Below, piece after piece: positions 52,329-61,560 of a DNA stretch of 64,000 nt. Source of the DNA: Aquimarina acroporae (GTDB lineage: Bacteria; Bacteroidota; Bacteroidia; Flavobacteriales; Flavobacteriaceae); contig NZ_JALPRE010000011.1 in NCBI RefSeq assembly GCF_023195925.1, positions 186,001 to 250,000 on the forward strand. Direction: 5' to 3'. The first letter of the stretch is position 1; every line of letters starts with the position of its first letter. The notes beneath the pieces were generated by a model that saw only the letters and a program-made list of their open reading frames with translations, searched no databases and had not been told where the DNA came from. The position numbers and the translations under genes are program-made.

Positions 52329-54095
52329 TTATAATTGTTTATCAATAGCGGCTATAACTCGTGATGCCTTATCATAATCTTGTTGCATTGCCGAGGTAGA
52401 AGAAGGAGTGTATCGTGCAAATTCACAACTTTCTAATAACCCAATAAATTCTATTGCTGTAGTATCCTGTACATCCCGTTCTTTGAGTAATCGCTGTATA
52501 CGATCTTTACTCATATCACTGGTTTGTATCTGCAGCTTTGCTTTGAGATAATTGTGTAACGCCCGCTCCATGGCTATGTAAAATTCTTTTTGATTCCCTA
52601 GGTTCTTTCTGGCTTCAGAAAGATATTTACGAGCAAGTTTATCTGCTTTTCGAACTCTATTCCCAGCAACATCACTAAGTCGTTCTTCTCTTTTCTTACC
52701 AAAAAACAAGAATAAGGGTATAGCCAGTAACGGGGCAGTCAAAGACACCCAATAGGCTGTAGATTTAAAAAAATGTTCTTTTTTAACCGATGTAAGGTTG
52801 GCATTCAATTTTAAGAATCGAAACTGATTACCAGTTTGGGTTACAAGTTTCTTACCAGTACCCAAAGTTGTTTCTGAGGTAACCACTTCTCCTCCGTCTG
52901 GACCCGTTTTTACATTAATGACAATTTCATCTGAAGTAATTCTCTTATATGTTTCCGTTTTTAAATCAAAGTAAGAGAACGACACCGAAGGTATTGGGTA
53001 TTTCCCTTTAAATTGAGGAACCAAGGTATAGGTATCAGAGATATTCCCTCCCATACCAGTAAGGTTTGTTCTTACTCGTTCATTATGCTCAGGCTCATAT
53101 TGCTCTAATCCATTTGGAACGCTAAGTTTTGGCAAATCAAATAACTTTAAGTTTCCGTTACCAGAAACCAATACCTTCGCCTCCAAAGACTCGGTAGCAT
53201 CTAATTGTGTTTTATTGGCTGTAACCTTAAAATCAAAAGACCCAACCGCCCCAGAAAAATCATCTGGTTTTCCTTGTTCTGGCAAAGGTTTTACATTAAT
53301 CGTTCTATTACCGGCTGCAACGGTTTTATTAACCGTAGAATACAATCTACCTCCAAAAATATCCCTCCTTTTTGTAGGCACGTCTACTGAAACCGTTAAG
53401 GTTAAAGGTTCTATATTTAATTTACCTGTTTTTTGAGGGTATAGTACGGTCTTTCTTAATACAACATATCGATAAGGTTCACCGTCGTATGTACCGTTTT
53501 CGATTTTTAGTTGTTTCATATCGATAGCCTGACTCCAAAAATCACTATAGGTTGGACTATCTAATTCTCTCCAATTGCTAACACTTATCCTCGGGCTTAC
53601 ATACAATTTATATACTACCGTAATGGCCTCATTAAGGTAAGGAGTAGCTTTTGATACTTCGGCTACCAAATGTAAGTTTTCACTTGCTATATAATCGGTA
53701 TCATTACCATCTTTAGGTTTATCTACCGCTCCTGTTACTTCTATTCTTACCGGGAGTGTTTTGTACGTTTGCCCATCAATTTCTATGGTAGCTTGTTTAA
53801 TAGTAAATCTACCTCGAGCAGTAGGCTCCAAAAAATAACTAAATGTTTTGGCATAAGACCTTTTTCCGTTGATCCAGGAATTGCTTATCGATTGGTTTGG
53901 GCCACCTACTACTGTAAAACCGGTAAAAGAAGGAGGCGTGAAATTATCTCCATCTTTATTCATTTCGAAATCTACTCGTAACCTTTCATTTACCCCTAAC
54001 TTTTTCTTACTTACTTTGGCTTCAAACTTTACTTGAGCTACCGCAAGCTGCGCTACCGTGAGTAATAAGGTTAAAAAAATTAGTTTTAGTTTCAT
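52329..54095 (-). CDS. batD: BatD: oxygen-tolerance membrane protein
   Basis: About 588 residues from ATG at 54095 (MKLKLIFLTLLL), which opens a clean signal peptide. An upstream ATG at 54155 overlaps the batC stop as TAATG and would add 20 residues. The BatD signature 'AQVKFEAKVSKKKLGVNERLRVDFEMN' follows. Ig-like beta domains fill about 25-430, then one TM (about 445-465) and a C-terminal cytoplasmic helical region with 'LARKYLSEARKNLG'. It is part of a membrane complex with BatA, BatB and BatC. Confidence 0.88.
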   Translation of the reverse strand: MKLKLIFLTLLLTVAQLAVAQVKFEAKVSKKKLGVNERLRVDFEMNKDGDNFTPPSFTGFTVVGGPNQSISNSWINGKRSYAKTFSYFLEPTARGRFTIKQATIEIDGQTYKTLPVRIEVTGAVDKPKDGNDTDYIASENLHLVAEVSKATPYLNEAITVVYKLYVSPRISVSNWRELDSPTYSDFWSQAIDMKQLKIENGTYDGEPYRYVVLRKTVLYPQKTGKLNIEPLTLTVSVDVPTKRRDIFGGRLYSTVNKTVAAGNRTINVKPLPEQGKPDDFSGAVGSFDFKVTANKTQLDATESLEAKVLVSGNGNLKLFDLPKLSVPNGLEQYEPEHNERVRTNLTGMGGNISDTYTLVPQFKGKYPIPSVSFSYFDLKTETYKRITSDEIVINVKTGPDGGEVVTSETTLGTGKKLVTQTGNQFRFLKLNANLTSVKKEHFFKSTAYWVSLTAPLLAIPLFLFFGKKREERLSDVAGNRVRKADKLARKYLSEARKNLGNQKEFYIAMERALHNYLKAKLQIQTSDMSKDRIQRLLKERDVQDTTAIEFIGLLESCEFARYTPSSTSAMQQDYDKASRVIAAIDKQL

Positions 54096-54154
54096 GTGTA
54101 TACTATTTTCTCTTTCATCAAAAACTTTTACTAAACCGAAGTTTTTGGTTTTCA

Positions 54155-55054
54155 TTACCAGTCTTTATCCGTTCTTACTTTCTGGCCCTGAGCTTTCTTT
54201 GCATTAATTTTATCTTGAACTTTCTTTTCTTCATTATTCATGGCTTCCAGCAAGCTTTTTACTTGCTGTGGTGACAACTGACCTTGAACTTGTTGTGGTT
54301 TTTGCTGCTGCTGTTCCTGTTGGTCTTGTTGGTCCTTACCTTGTTGCTGCTGATCGTCTTTAGGCTTGCCTTCTTCGTCTTTCTGATCTTTTCCTTTATC
54401 TTTTTGATCTTCGTTTTCGTCCTGCTTCTCTTTTTGATCCTGATCCTGATCTCCTCCATCTCCTTTTTTATCTTCCTTGTCTTCTCCTTCTTTTTGATCC
54501 TGCTTATCTTGATTTTGTTGATCTTGATTCTGATCCTGGTTCTGATCTTGATTATCTTGATTTTGGTCGTTCTTTTGTTGTTCTTCTTCCAACATTTTCT
54601 TTGCTAACGCCAAATTATACCTAGTTTCATCATCTTTTGGGTTATTTCTTAAAGCATTTTTATAGGCCTCAACAGCTTCTTTATATTTTTTTTGTTCCAT
54701 ATAGGTGTTCCCCTGATTATGAAACGCTTTGTGTTTTTCTGACTTTGATGCTGTGGTTACCTTAGTTGCTTCGTTATAACGCAAATGAGCCTCATCATAT
54801 TTTTCTGAATTGTAATATGCGTTCCCCAAATTATATTTTGGCGTGGCATCTACGGGGTTTTTAAAAATCGCTTTTCTATACTCTCCTTCGGCCAAAGGAA
54901 AATTACCTTCTTCTGTTAGCACCTGATTACCTGTAGCTACAAATTGTTTTGCTTCTTTGGCAGCCTCAACCAAATCCTCTTCCTGAGCAAATGTAAATCC
55001 CCAAAGAAAACACGCTATACTAAGTAAATAATATGACTTCATCTTACTGTTCAT
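54155..55054 (-). CDS. batC: BatC: TPR protein with long acidic/Gln tail
   Basis: A 299-residue protein. Signal peptide 'LLSIACFLWGFTFAQ', then TPRs (about 40-150, 'ATPKYNLGNAYYNSEKYDEAHLRYNEA', 'NQGNTYMEQKKYKEAVEAYKNALRNNPKDDETRYNLALA'). Residues about 155-255 are a low-complexity Asp/Gln/Lys/Glu tract. A short helical end contains 'SPQQVKSLLEAMNNEEKKVQDKI'. Starts at 55054, overlapping the batB end, or at 55042 (MKSYYLL). TPR domains mediate Bat complex assembly. Confidence 0.85.
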   Translation of the reverse strand: MNSKMKSYYLLSIACFLWGFTFAQEEDLVEAAKEAKQFVATGNQVLTEEGNFPLAEGEYRKAIFKNPVDATPKYNLGNAYYNSEKYDEAHLRYNEATKVTTASKSEKHKAFHNQGNTYMEQKKYKEAVEAYKNALRNNPKDDETRYNLALAKKMLEEEQQKNDQNQDNQDQNQDQNQDQQNQDKQDQKEGEDKEDKKGDGGDQDQDQKEKQDENEDQKDKGKDQKDEEGKPKDDQQQQGKDQQDQQEQQQQKPQQVQGQLSPQQVKSLLEAMNNEEKKVQDKINAKKAQGQKVRTDKDW

Positions 55055-56078
55055 TAAACAAGTTTAATTTTTTGAGCCAAGATGTTTTTCTCTCTAATAA
55101 AAAGATATCTAGAAATAGTAAAAACAATCCTGCTCCCAAAAACCATTGAAACCTATCTTTAAAATCGGCAAATTGTTTTGCTTCGAATTCTTTCTTATTC
55201 ATATTTTGCAATATTGAAGTAACTTCTTCTACCACATTGCTTGTGTTTTTCCCATCGATATAAGCCCCATTGGCTTCGTTGGCAATCTCTTGCAGGGTAT
55301 TCGTGTTTAATTTGGTAATTACCGTCGCTCCCTGACTATTTTTCTTATAGGCTTGTACAATACCATTTCGTTTAATTGGTATTGGCCCTCCTTTTTCTGA
55401 ACCTACTCCAATAGTAAAGATCTTTATCCCCTCTTTTGAAGCTTCTTCGGCAATTGACTTCACATTTCCTTCATGATCTTCACCATCACTTACTATAAAA
55501 AGTACTCTATTGGTTTGCTCTTCGTCATTATAATATGTTTTGGCAAGTTCTATTGCTTCATAAATTGCAGTTCCTTGCGAAGAAAGCATTTCTGTATTCA
55601 TAGATTGAAGAAACATTTTCCCAGAGGCATAATCTGTAGTTATAGGCAATTGCGGAAAAGCACTCCCCGCATATGCTATAATACCAATTCGATCACTCGC
55701 CAGGTTATTAATAATCTGAGTAACCAGTTGTTTCGATTTTTCTAGCCTGTTGGGCGCAATATCTTCGGCCAACATACTTCTCGAAACGTCGATAGCAAAT
55801 ACTACATCTACCCCTTCACGTTTTACAGTTTCTAATTTGGTTCCTACTTTGGGATTCACCAAAGCAATTACCAAACAGGCCAATGCTAAACTCACTACGA
55901 TTATCTTCAATAGCGACTTAAATATAGATCTATTTGGACTTAATTTCTTGAGAAGTTCAGAATTTGCAAACTTTTTTTGAGTAGAATTCTTCCATAAAAG
56001 AACACCTAAAAACATGGTTATAAGTACCGGAATACCCAATAACAACCAAAAATATATTTTCTCTTCTAGTAAGTACAT
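55044..56078 (-). CDS. batB: BatB: vWA-domain membrane protein
   Basis: A 344-residue protein with N-terminal TM helices (about 8-28, 58-77), a vWA domain (about 90-280) with MIDAS motif DVSRSMLAED and 'SDGEDHEG', and a C-terminal TM (about 310-328). It is a paralogue of BatA. Membrane vWA proteins of this type bind metal and partner proteins and are acted on by MoxR ATPases. The gene is separated from batA by a flavodoxin-like reductase gene. Confidence 0.92.
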   Translation of the reverse strand: MYLLEEKIYFWLLLGIPVLITMFLGVLLWKNSTQKKFANSELLKKLSPNRSIFKSLLKIIVVSLALACLVIALVNPKVGTKLETVKREGVDVVFAIDVSRSMLAEDIAPNRLEKSKQLVTQIINNLASDRIGIIAYAGSAFPQLPITTDYASGKMFLQSMNTEMLSSQGTAIYEAIELAKTYYNDEEQTNRVLFIVSDGEDHEGNVKSIAEEASKEGIKIFTIGVGSEKGGPIPIKRNGIVQAYKKNSQGATVITKLNTNTLQEIANEANGAYIDGKNTSNVVEEVTSILQNMNKKEFEAKQFADFKDRFQWFLGAGLFLLFLDIFLLERKTSWLKKLNLFNEQ

Positions 56079-56140
56079 TCTTTCTTATTCCTAATGCAAT
56101 GTTTTCTTTAAATACCGTCTTTCACGCATAACGTGACAAA

Positions 56141-56650
56141 CTATTGTTTTATGGTTAATGCAAATGCATCAATTTTTTCTTTTACTTCTGCAGAAAGCGT
56201 ATCGTTTTGTACCCAGGCATGAACATCTCCCAAGTATTTCATTCCTAAATATGCTGCACTTCGGGAGAACGGCATCGGAAATTCTTCTGGACGATCATTA
56301 CTATTACTGCAACTTATCATGGCCATATTTTTACCTCGCAACATTCTACCAAAGTCTTTCTCTTTATGTAAAAAGTCTGAAATCCTATCTAAAAAGGTTT
56401 TCATCACTCCACTCATAGTATACCAATAAATGGGTGTAGCAAAAACTATAGTTTCATAATTCTGAACGATGCCTTTAAACAGAAAATTAAAATCATCTTC
56501 GCGATTTTTAAATTCGTAATCAAAAAAACCAATATCTTTTTGATTCAGGTCTACTATTTCAAACCCTGTCATATCTTTTAAATACGACACGATCTGTGCA
56601 GTGTTACCATTGCTTCGGGAGCTACCCAATATGATGATTCCTTTCTTCAA
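56141..56650 (-). CDS. NAD(P)H-dependent FMN reductase/flavodoxin-fold protein
   Basis: A 169-residue protein of the flavodoxin/NADPH-dependent FMN reductase class. The FMN-phosphate loop 'GSSRSNGNTAQIVSYL' is near the N-terminus and 'FATPIYWYTMSGVMKTFLDRISDFL' is the flavin isoalloxazine-binding segment. It starts one base after the batA stop, so it is in the Bat operon, an insertion not usual in that gene order. It could reduce quinones or flavins; the physiological substrate is unknown. Confidence 0.85.
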   Translation of the reverse strand: MKKGIIILGSSRSNGNTAQIVSYLKDMTGFEIVDLNQKDIGFFDYEFKNREDDFNFLFKGIVQNYETIVFATPIYWYTMSGVMKTFLDRISDFLHKEKDFGRMLRGKNMAMISCSNSNDRPEEFPMPFSRSAAYLGMKYLGDVHAWVQNDTLSAEVKEKIDAFALTIKQ

Positions 56651-56651
56651 A

Positions 56652-57656
56652 TTAAATAAAACTTCTAAACACCGTATACCTTAACAGGAACTCAATAAAA
56701 ATTAATAGTCCGGCCAATAATACCAATGTTCTAAATTTCTCTTCGTAATTATAAAATTTAAACTCCTCTATATCTGTCTTCTCTAATTTATCAATTTCCT
56801 CATAGATTTGTTCTAACTTTTTGTTATTTGTTGCCCTAAAATATTTACCTCCTGTGGCTTTGGCAATTTCTTTCAGCAAATCTTCATCGATTTCTACCTG
56901 TACTCTTCCGTACTGAAAAGATCCGTTAGGCAATATTGCAACTGGGGCCAGAGCCATGCCATTTGTTCCTAACCCAATGGTATAGGTTTTAATACCATAC
57001 TCCACAGCAAGTTCTGAAGCAATTTTAGGGTCTATAAAACCTGCATTGTTTGATCCATCAGTTAGTAAAATGATCACTTTACTTTTGGCCTTACTATCTT
57101 TTAACCTATTTACCGAAGTCGCTAATCCCATTCCGATCGCTGTACCATTTTCAAGAACATTGTCATATCGTACATCTTTTAAGCTAGACAATACGATCGA
57201 CTTATCACTCGTGATAGGTGTTTTGGTAAAACTTTCTCCAGCATAGACCACCAAGCCAATACGATCATTGGGTCTACCTTTAATAAACTCTGCCGCAACG
57301 TCTTTTAATGCTTCTAATCGATTTGGCTTTAAATCTTTTGCCAACATACTGGCAGAAACATCGATAGACATAATAATATCGATACCTTTAGTCGTTTTTG
57401 TTTTGGTAGACACATCTACGGTTCTAGGTCTAGCCAATGCTGTAATAATTAAAGCAAGCGCAATAAGTCTTAAGGCAAATAATAATGGCCGTAATTTTGT
57501 TAACCAACTTCTGGAAACTTTAAATCCTTTTAAACTTGATATTTTAAGTTCTGCCTGTTGTTTTTTTCGTTTCCATATAAACCAAGCAATAGCCACTGGA
57601 AGCAATAAAAACAACCAGAAAAACTGTGGATTTTCAAATGTAAAATTTTCAAACAT
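56652..57656 (-). CDS. batA: BatA: vWA-domain membrane protein
   Basis: A 334-residue protein. N-terminal TM helices (about 10-26 and 58-76), then a vWA domain (about 85-280) with MIDAS motif DVSASMLAKD and 'TDGSNNAG', and a C-terminal TM (about 308-325). It pairs with BatB and is likely a target of the MoxR ATPase encoded upstream. It starts 2 bp after the preceding gene's stop. Confidence 0.93.
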   Translation of the reverse strand: MFENFTFENPQFFWLFLLLPVAIAWFIWKRKKQQAELKISSLKGFKVSRSWLTKLRPLLFALRLIALALIITALARPRTVDVSTKTKTTKGIDIIMSIDVSASMLAKDLKPNRLEALKDVAAEFIKGRPNDRIGLVVYAGESFTKTPITSDKSIVLSSLKDVRYDNVLENGTAIGMGLATSVNRLKDSKAKSKVIILLTDGSNNAGFIDPKIASELAVEYGIKTYTIGLGTNGMALAPVAILPNGSFQYGRVQVEIDEDLLKEIAKATGGKYFRATNNKKLEQIYEEIDKLEKTDIEEFKFYNYEEKFRTLVLLAGLLIFIEFLLRYTVFRSFI

Positions 57657-57658
57657 TG

Positions 57659-59302
57659 CTATTTGGCATTTCTTAGTTCTACAGAATTTATAATACGTTC
57701 TGCCACATCTTTGGCATAACGATCTTCGATATCATAAATTACAGTGATTTGTTGGAATCCTCCTTTTTCAATAAAGTTCAAAATCACATATTCATTCTTT
57801 TGCTTTGTTTGTTTTACGTGATTTGTAATATCAAAATTCCCAAATATTTTCACTCCTGGGGCTCCTCCCAGGGTTTGATATTCTTCATCCTTTACTGTAA
57901 TATTTTTGGCGCCATTTCCTTCGAGGTATCCTACTGCCCCATCAACAGCTTTTTTCAAGTCGGCTTGATCTTCTTGTTGTTTTGACAATGTAGTTACAGC
58001 TACATAAAAGTTGCCTTCGATATTTCCGTACACGAAGGTCTCGTTACCTTTCAAGATTTGCTTTTGCTCTTCGGTAAGCTTATAATTATTTCTAATTAAC
58101 ACTTCTGGTGTTGATATAGTAACTGGTGGAGACCCATAAGCACTTGAAATCCATTCTTTCTCTTTCAGCTCTTTGGTTGGGTGCCCAAACAAAGTGTCTG
58201 CAACCACATCAAACCCTTTGAACACACCAAAACCAACATAGGTAAGTGCAATACACAAAACCAACGCGGCACTACCAATAAGGATTTGTTTTCTTCTTAA
58301 TTTTTGTTCTGCTTTTTTGCGATACTCTTCTTGTTCCAACAACTCTTCTTCAGTTGGTTCAGGAATCGCTTCTTTGGTTTCATTTATCACGCGCTCTATC
58401 ACATTGCGATCGGCTTTTGCTATACCAATGTCTGGTTTAGACTTTGCAAACTTGGCCATATCTGCAGTTTTGAGTACGCTTTTTAGTTCCTCGATGGTCT
58501 TTTTGTCCAAATTCAGGCTTCCCGATTTGATTTCTTCGTCTAACTTAGCAATTAACTCATCGGTAGTACTTTCCATAGCATGGTCATACACCTCTTCATC
58601 TATATATTTTCTTGCTGTATCACTAAGTTGAGAATAATACTCCTTATGCGATTCTTTTTCTAATAAATGTGACTCGTCTATTCTTCGTAAAGCAAGCATC
58701 GCTCTTTCATAAGGAGGAAGTTCTTTTTCTTTGGCTTCTCTTTTCTTTTTTCTTCGGAAAATAAAAAATACAATACCACCTGCAACTACCAATAACCCTA
58801 AAAGAATCCATAAGTACTTTTTCCAATCGAAGAAGGATGCATCAACCTCTGCCAAAGGCTTAATTTCATACATCTTTTGTTTGGTAGTATCTACCAATAC
58901 GTCTCTAACCTCAACCTTAAGTGAATCTGTAAAGAACACTTGATCCCCAACCATTACTTTTTGTCTTGGAATTGTATAATGACCAGAATCGAATTGTGTT
59001 AACGCATACTCCTTAGTTAGTTTTAGTCGATTTGCACTTTTTGAAGTATCTATTTTATAAGAGTCTATAACTTCTAGTGGGGTAAAGGTTTGTCCTTCTG
59101 GAAATACAACTATTTGTGTAGAATCTGCCTCTACCTGCATACTATAGCGTATTTCTTCTCCTATTTTTATGGATGTAGAATCTATACTTGCTTTTACTTG
59201 AGCAAAACCCTGTGCTCCGCACAACAAAAATGCAATAAGCACCCAAAATTTAAATGCTTTAGAGAAGTATAATATGTTTGTATATAAATCGTAGCTTTTC
59301 AT
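57659..59302 (-). CDS. BatD-like two-TM protein of the Bat operon
   Basis: A 547-residue protein with a signal peptide (ending near 'QGFAQVKA'). A beta domain (about 35-140, 'SIKIGEEIRYSMQVEAD') precedes TM1 (about 163-183), a charged helical region (about 185-330, 'SHKEYYSQLSDTARKYIDEEVYDHAMESTTDEL') and TM2 (about 340-360). The C-terminal part (about 385-547) is beta-rich and DUF-like. It occupies the place between the DUF58 and batA genes, where Bacteroidetes operons usually have an uncharacterised partner. Confidence 0.75.
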   Translation of the reverse strand: MKSYDLYTNILYFSKAFKFWVLIAFLLCGAQGFAQVKASIDSTSIKIGEEIRYSMQVEADSTQIVVFPEGQTFTPLEVIDSYKIDTSKSANRLKLTKEYALTQFDSGHYTIPRQKVMVGDQVFFTDSLKVEVRDVLVDTTKQKMYEIKPLAEVDASFFDWKKYLWILLGLLVVAGGIVFFIFRRKKKREAKEKELPPYERAMLALRRIDESHLLEKESHKEYYSQLSDTARKYIDEEVYDHAMESTTDELIAKLDEEIKSGSLNLDKKTIEELKSVLKTADMAKFAKSKPDIGIAKADRNVIERVINETKEAIPEPTEEELLEQEEYRKKAEQKLRRKQILIGSAALVLCIALTYVGFGVFKGFDVVADTLFGHPTKELKEKEWISSAYGSPPVTISTPEVLIRNNYKLTEEQKQILKGNETFVYGNIEGNFYVAVTTLSKQQEDQADLKKAVDGAVGYLEGNGAKNITVKDEEYQTLGGAPGVKIFGNFDITNHVKQTKQKNEYVILNFIEKGGFQQITVIYDIEDRYAKDVAERIINSVELRNAK

Positions 59303-59316
59303 TAGTGCCTTTCTCC

Positions 59317-60183
59317 TTATCCTCTTCTTTTAAAATATCCCAATAGTTTTTTTACATAGCTTTCATCGACCCTACAACTTAGCGACCCTGAACCACTTCT
59401 ATTAAAACTATCCTTGAAATACTCTACTCTTTCCTGATAAAATTTACTGTAATTACGTCTAGTTTTCTTTGATCCTGTATTCACCAACAATAATTCTCCG
59501 GTTTCTTCATCTTCCATTTGTACCATTCCAAGATTAGGAATTTCTTCTTCATATCTATCAAAAACCCGAATACCTGTTACATCGTGTCTGCTTCCTACAA
59601 TTTTTAAGGTTTGCTGATAATCGTCGGTAATAAAATCTGAAAGGATAAATACAATTGCTTTCTTTTTCATCACATTAGACAAAAACTTCAAAGCTTCGGT
59701 GATATTGGTTTTTTTACTTTTTGGTTCATATTCCAACAGCTCCCTGATGATTCTAAGTACGTGCGATCTTCCTTTTTTTGGCGGAATAAACAATTCGATC
59801 TCATCGGTAAACAAAATCAACCCGATCTTATCATTATTTTGAGTAGCCGAAAACGCCAGTGTAGCAGCGACTTCAGTAATAATCTCTTTTTTAAATTGTT
59901 GCTGTGTCCCAAATAATTGTGATCCTGAGACATCTACCATGAGCATCATAGTAAGCTCACGCTCTTCTTCAAACACCTTTACATAAGGTTCATTATACCT
60001 AGCCGTTACATTCCAATCTATATTACGAACATCGTCACCAAATTGATATTGTCGCACTTCGCTAAAGGTCATACCTCTTCCTTTGAAAGTAGAATGGTAT
60101 TCTCCTCCAAAGATATGATCACTCAAACGTCGAGTTTTGATCTCAATTTTTCGAACTTTCTTTAGTAACTCTTTAGTATCCAT
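59317..60183 (-). CDS. DUF58 (vWA-like) Bat-operon protein
   Basis: A 288-residue cytoplasmic protein of the DUF58 family. 'VRQYQFGDDVRNIDWNVTARYNEPYVKVFEEERELTMMLMVDVSGSQLFGT' is the DUF58 signature followed by a MIDAS-like DVSGS. Such proteins are found next to MoxR ATPases and are thought to work as adaptors. The gene lies between moxR and the BatD-like gene with 95 and 14 bp spacing. Confidence 0.92.
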   Translation of the reverse strand: MDTKELLKKVRKIEIKTRRLSDHIFGGEYHSTFKGRGMTFSEVRQYQFGDDVRNIDWNVTARYNEPYVKVFEEERELTMMLMVDVSGSQLFGTQQQFKKEIITEVAATLAFSATQNNDKIGLILFTDEIELFIPPKKGRSHVLRIIRELLEYEPKSKKTNITEALKFLSNVMKKKAIVFILSDFITDDYQQTLKIVGSRHDVTGIRVFDRYEEEIPNLGMVQMEDEETGELLLVNTGSKKTRRNYSKFYQERVEYFKDSFNRSGSGSLSCRVDESYVKKLLGYFKRRG

Positions 60184-60278
60184 ATTTCATTTCGTCATTC
60201 TGCAGGTGATGCTGAATCTATCAAATCATATTTTTTATCAAATAACAGTGATATTCTCGTTTTACAACAATGACAATA

Positions 60279-61280
60279 CTATGGTACTTCGATCTCGTTT
60301 ACAATCTTGTTGATAATATCTTCTGAAGTTACATTTTCGGCTTCGGCTTCGTAGGTAATACCAATACGGTGACGCAACACATCATGTATTACAGCACGCA
60401 CATCCTCAGGGATTACATATCCTCGACGTTTAATAAACGCATAACACTTTGATGCTGTAGCCAAATTAATACTACCCCTTGGAGAAGCTCCAAAATTGAT
60501 TAACGGTTTTAATTCTTCTAAACCGTATCTCTCTGGGTATCGAGTTGCGAAAATAATATCGAGTATATATTTTTCTATCTTTTCGTCCATATACACTTCT
60601 CTTACCGCTTGTTGAGCAGTTAAGATTTGCTCCAAAGAAACTACAGGATTTACTTTTTCAAAAGAACCTTTAAGATTCGCTCTTATGATCAATTGTTCTT
60701 CATCAAGCTTTGGATAATCGATCACTGTTTTTAACATGAAACGGTCAACCTGTGCTTCTGGAAGTGGATAGGTTCCTTCTTGCTCTACTGGATTTTGTGT
60801 AGCCATAACCAAAAATGGTTTGTCTAGTATAAAAGTTTCATCTCCAATGGTAACCTGCTTTTCCTGCATGGCCTCAAGCAAAGCACTCTGTACTTTTGCC
60901 GGAGCACGGTTGATCTCATCTGCCAAAACAAAATTGGCAAATATCGGCCCCTTTTTAATCGAGAAGTCATTCTCTTTTATATTGTATATGAGAGTACCAA
61001 CAACATCGGCAGGGAGTAGATCGGGCGTAAACTGAATACGGCTAAAACTACCATGCACAGCTTTTGACAACGTATTAATCGCCAAGGTTTTTGCTAAACC
61101 AGGCACACCTTCTAGTAAGATATGACCCTGTCCTAAAAGCCCTATCAGCAAACGTTCAACCATATGCTTCTGACCTACGATCACCTTGTTCATTTCAAGA
61201 GTCAATAAATCTACAAAAGCGGATTCTTTTTCTATCTTTTGGTTGATTGAAGCAATATCAACAGCGTTGTTCTCTTCCAT
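60279..61280 (-). CDS. MoxR-family AAA+ ATPase
   Basis: A 333-residue AAA+ ATPase. Walker A 'GVPGLAKTLAI', Walker B 'FVLADEINRAPAKVQSALLEAMQEKQVTIG' and sensor residues in 'LVMATQNPVEQEGTYPLPEAQVDRFML' match the MoxR group. These chaperone-like ATPases act with vWA proteins in metal insertion or complex maturation. First gene of the Bat operon; the probable promoter lies in the 276-bp gap to the SDR gene, but I could not fix it. Confidence 0.95.
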   Translation of the reverse strand: MEENNAVDIASINQKIEKESAFVDLLTLEMNKVIVGQKHMVERLLIGLLGQGHILLEGVPGLAKTLAINTLSKAVHGSFSRIQFTPDLLPADVVGTLIYNIKENDFSIKKGPIFANFVLADEINRAPAKVQSALLEAMQEKQVTIGDETFILDKPFLVMATQNPVEQEGTYPLPEAQVDRFMLKTVIDYPKLDEEQLIIRANLKGSFEKVNPVVSLEQILTAQQAVREVYMDEKIEKYILDIIFATRYPERYGLEELKPLINFGASPRGSINLATASKCYAFIKRRGYVIPEDVRAVIHDVLRHRIGITYEAEAENVTSEDIINKIVNEIEVP

Positions 61281-61461
61281 CTATTTTTTATTTTTTTAAA
61301 GGCGTGAATTTAACATTCATTATTAAACATTGCAAATTGTCGAATTAATTTTCGCCTTGTTGTTAATTGTTGGTTAAATCTATACGTTTTGCGATCAAAT
61401 TTTACGGTATATTTAAATAACTTTTTTAAAATTTGGACATAACAACTTTCATCATTTTTTC

Positions 61462-61560
61462 ATGATGATTATACCAAAAGACGCAACACAAGAAAAGGTG
61501 TTGCAATTTTATCCTCATATTTCTAACATAGAAATGCATAAAAACATTACAACTCAATGA
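61462..61560 (+). CDS. Possible 32-residue ORF coupled to the SDR gene
   Basis: An ORF starting with two Met codons (61462 and 61465) whose TGA overlaps the ATG of the downstream SDR gene as ATGA, the pattern seen in coupled genes. It starts at the end of an imperfect dyad TCATCA...TGATGA (61450-61469). The peptide is not recognisable. It could be a chance ORF; coding evidence is only the overlap. Confidence 0.2.
   Translation: MMIIPKDATQEKVLQFYPHISNIEMHKNITTQ

Noticed and set aside
54284..54607. Hydrophobic plus-strand ORF of 107 codons
   Set aside because: It is the complement of the Asp/Gln/Lys low-complexity tract of batC; Leu/Ile/Phe codons arise from that bias.
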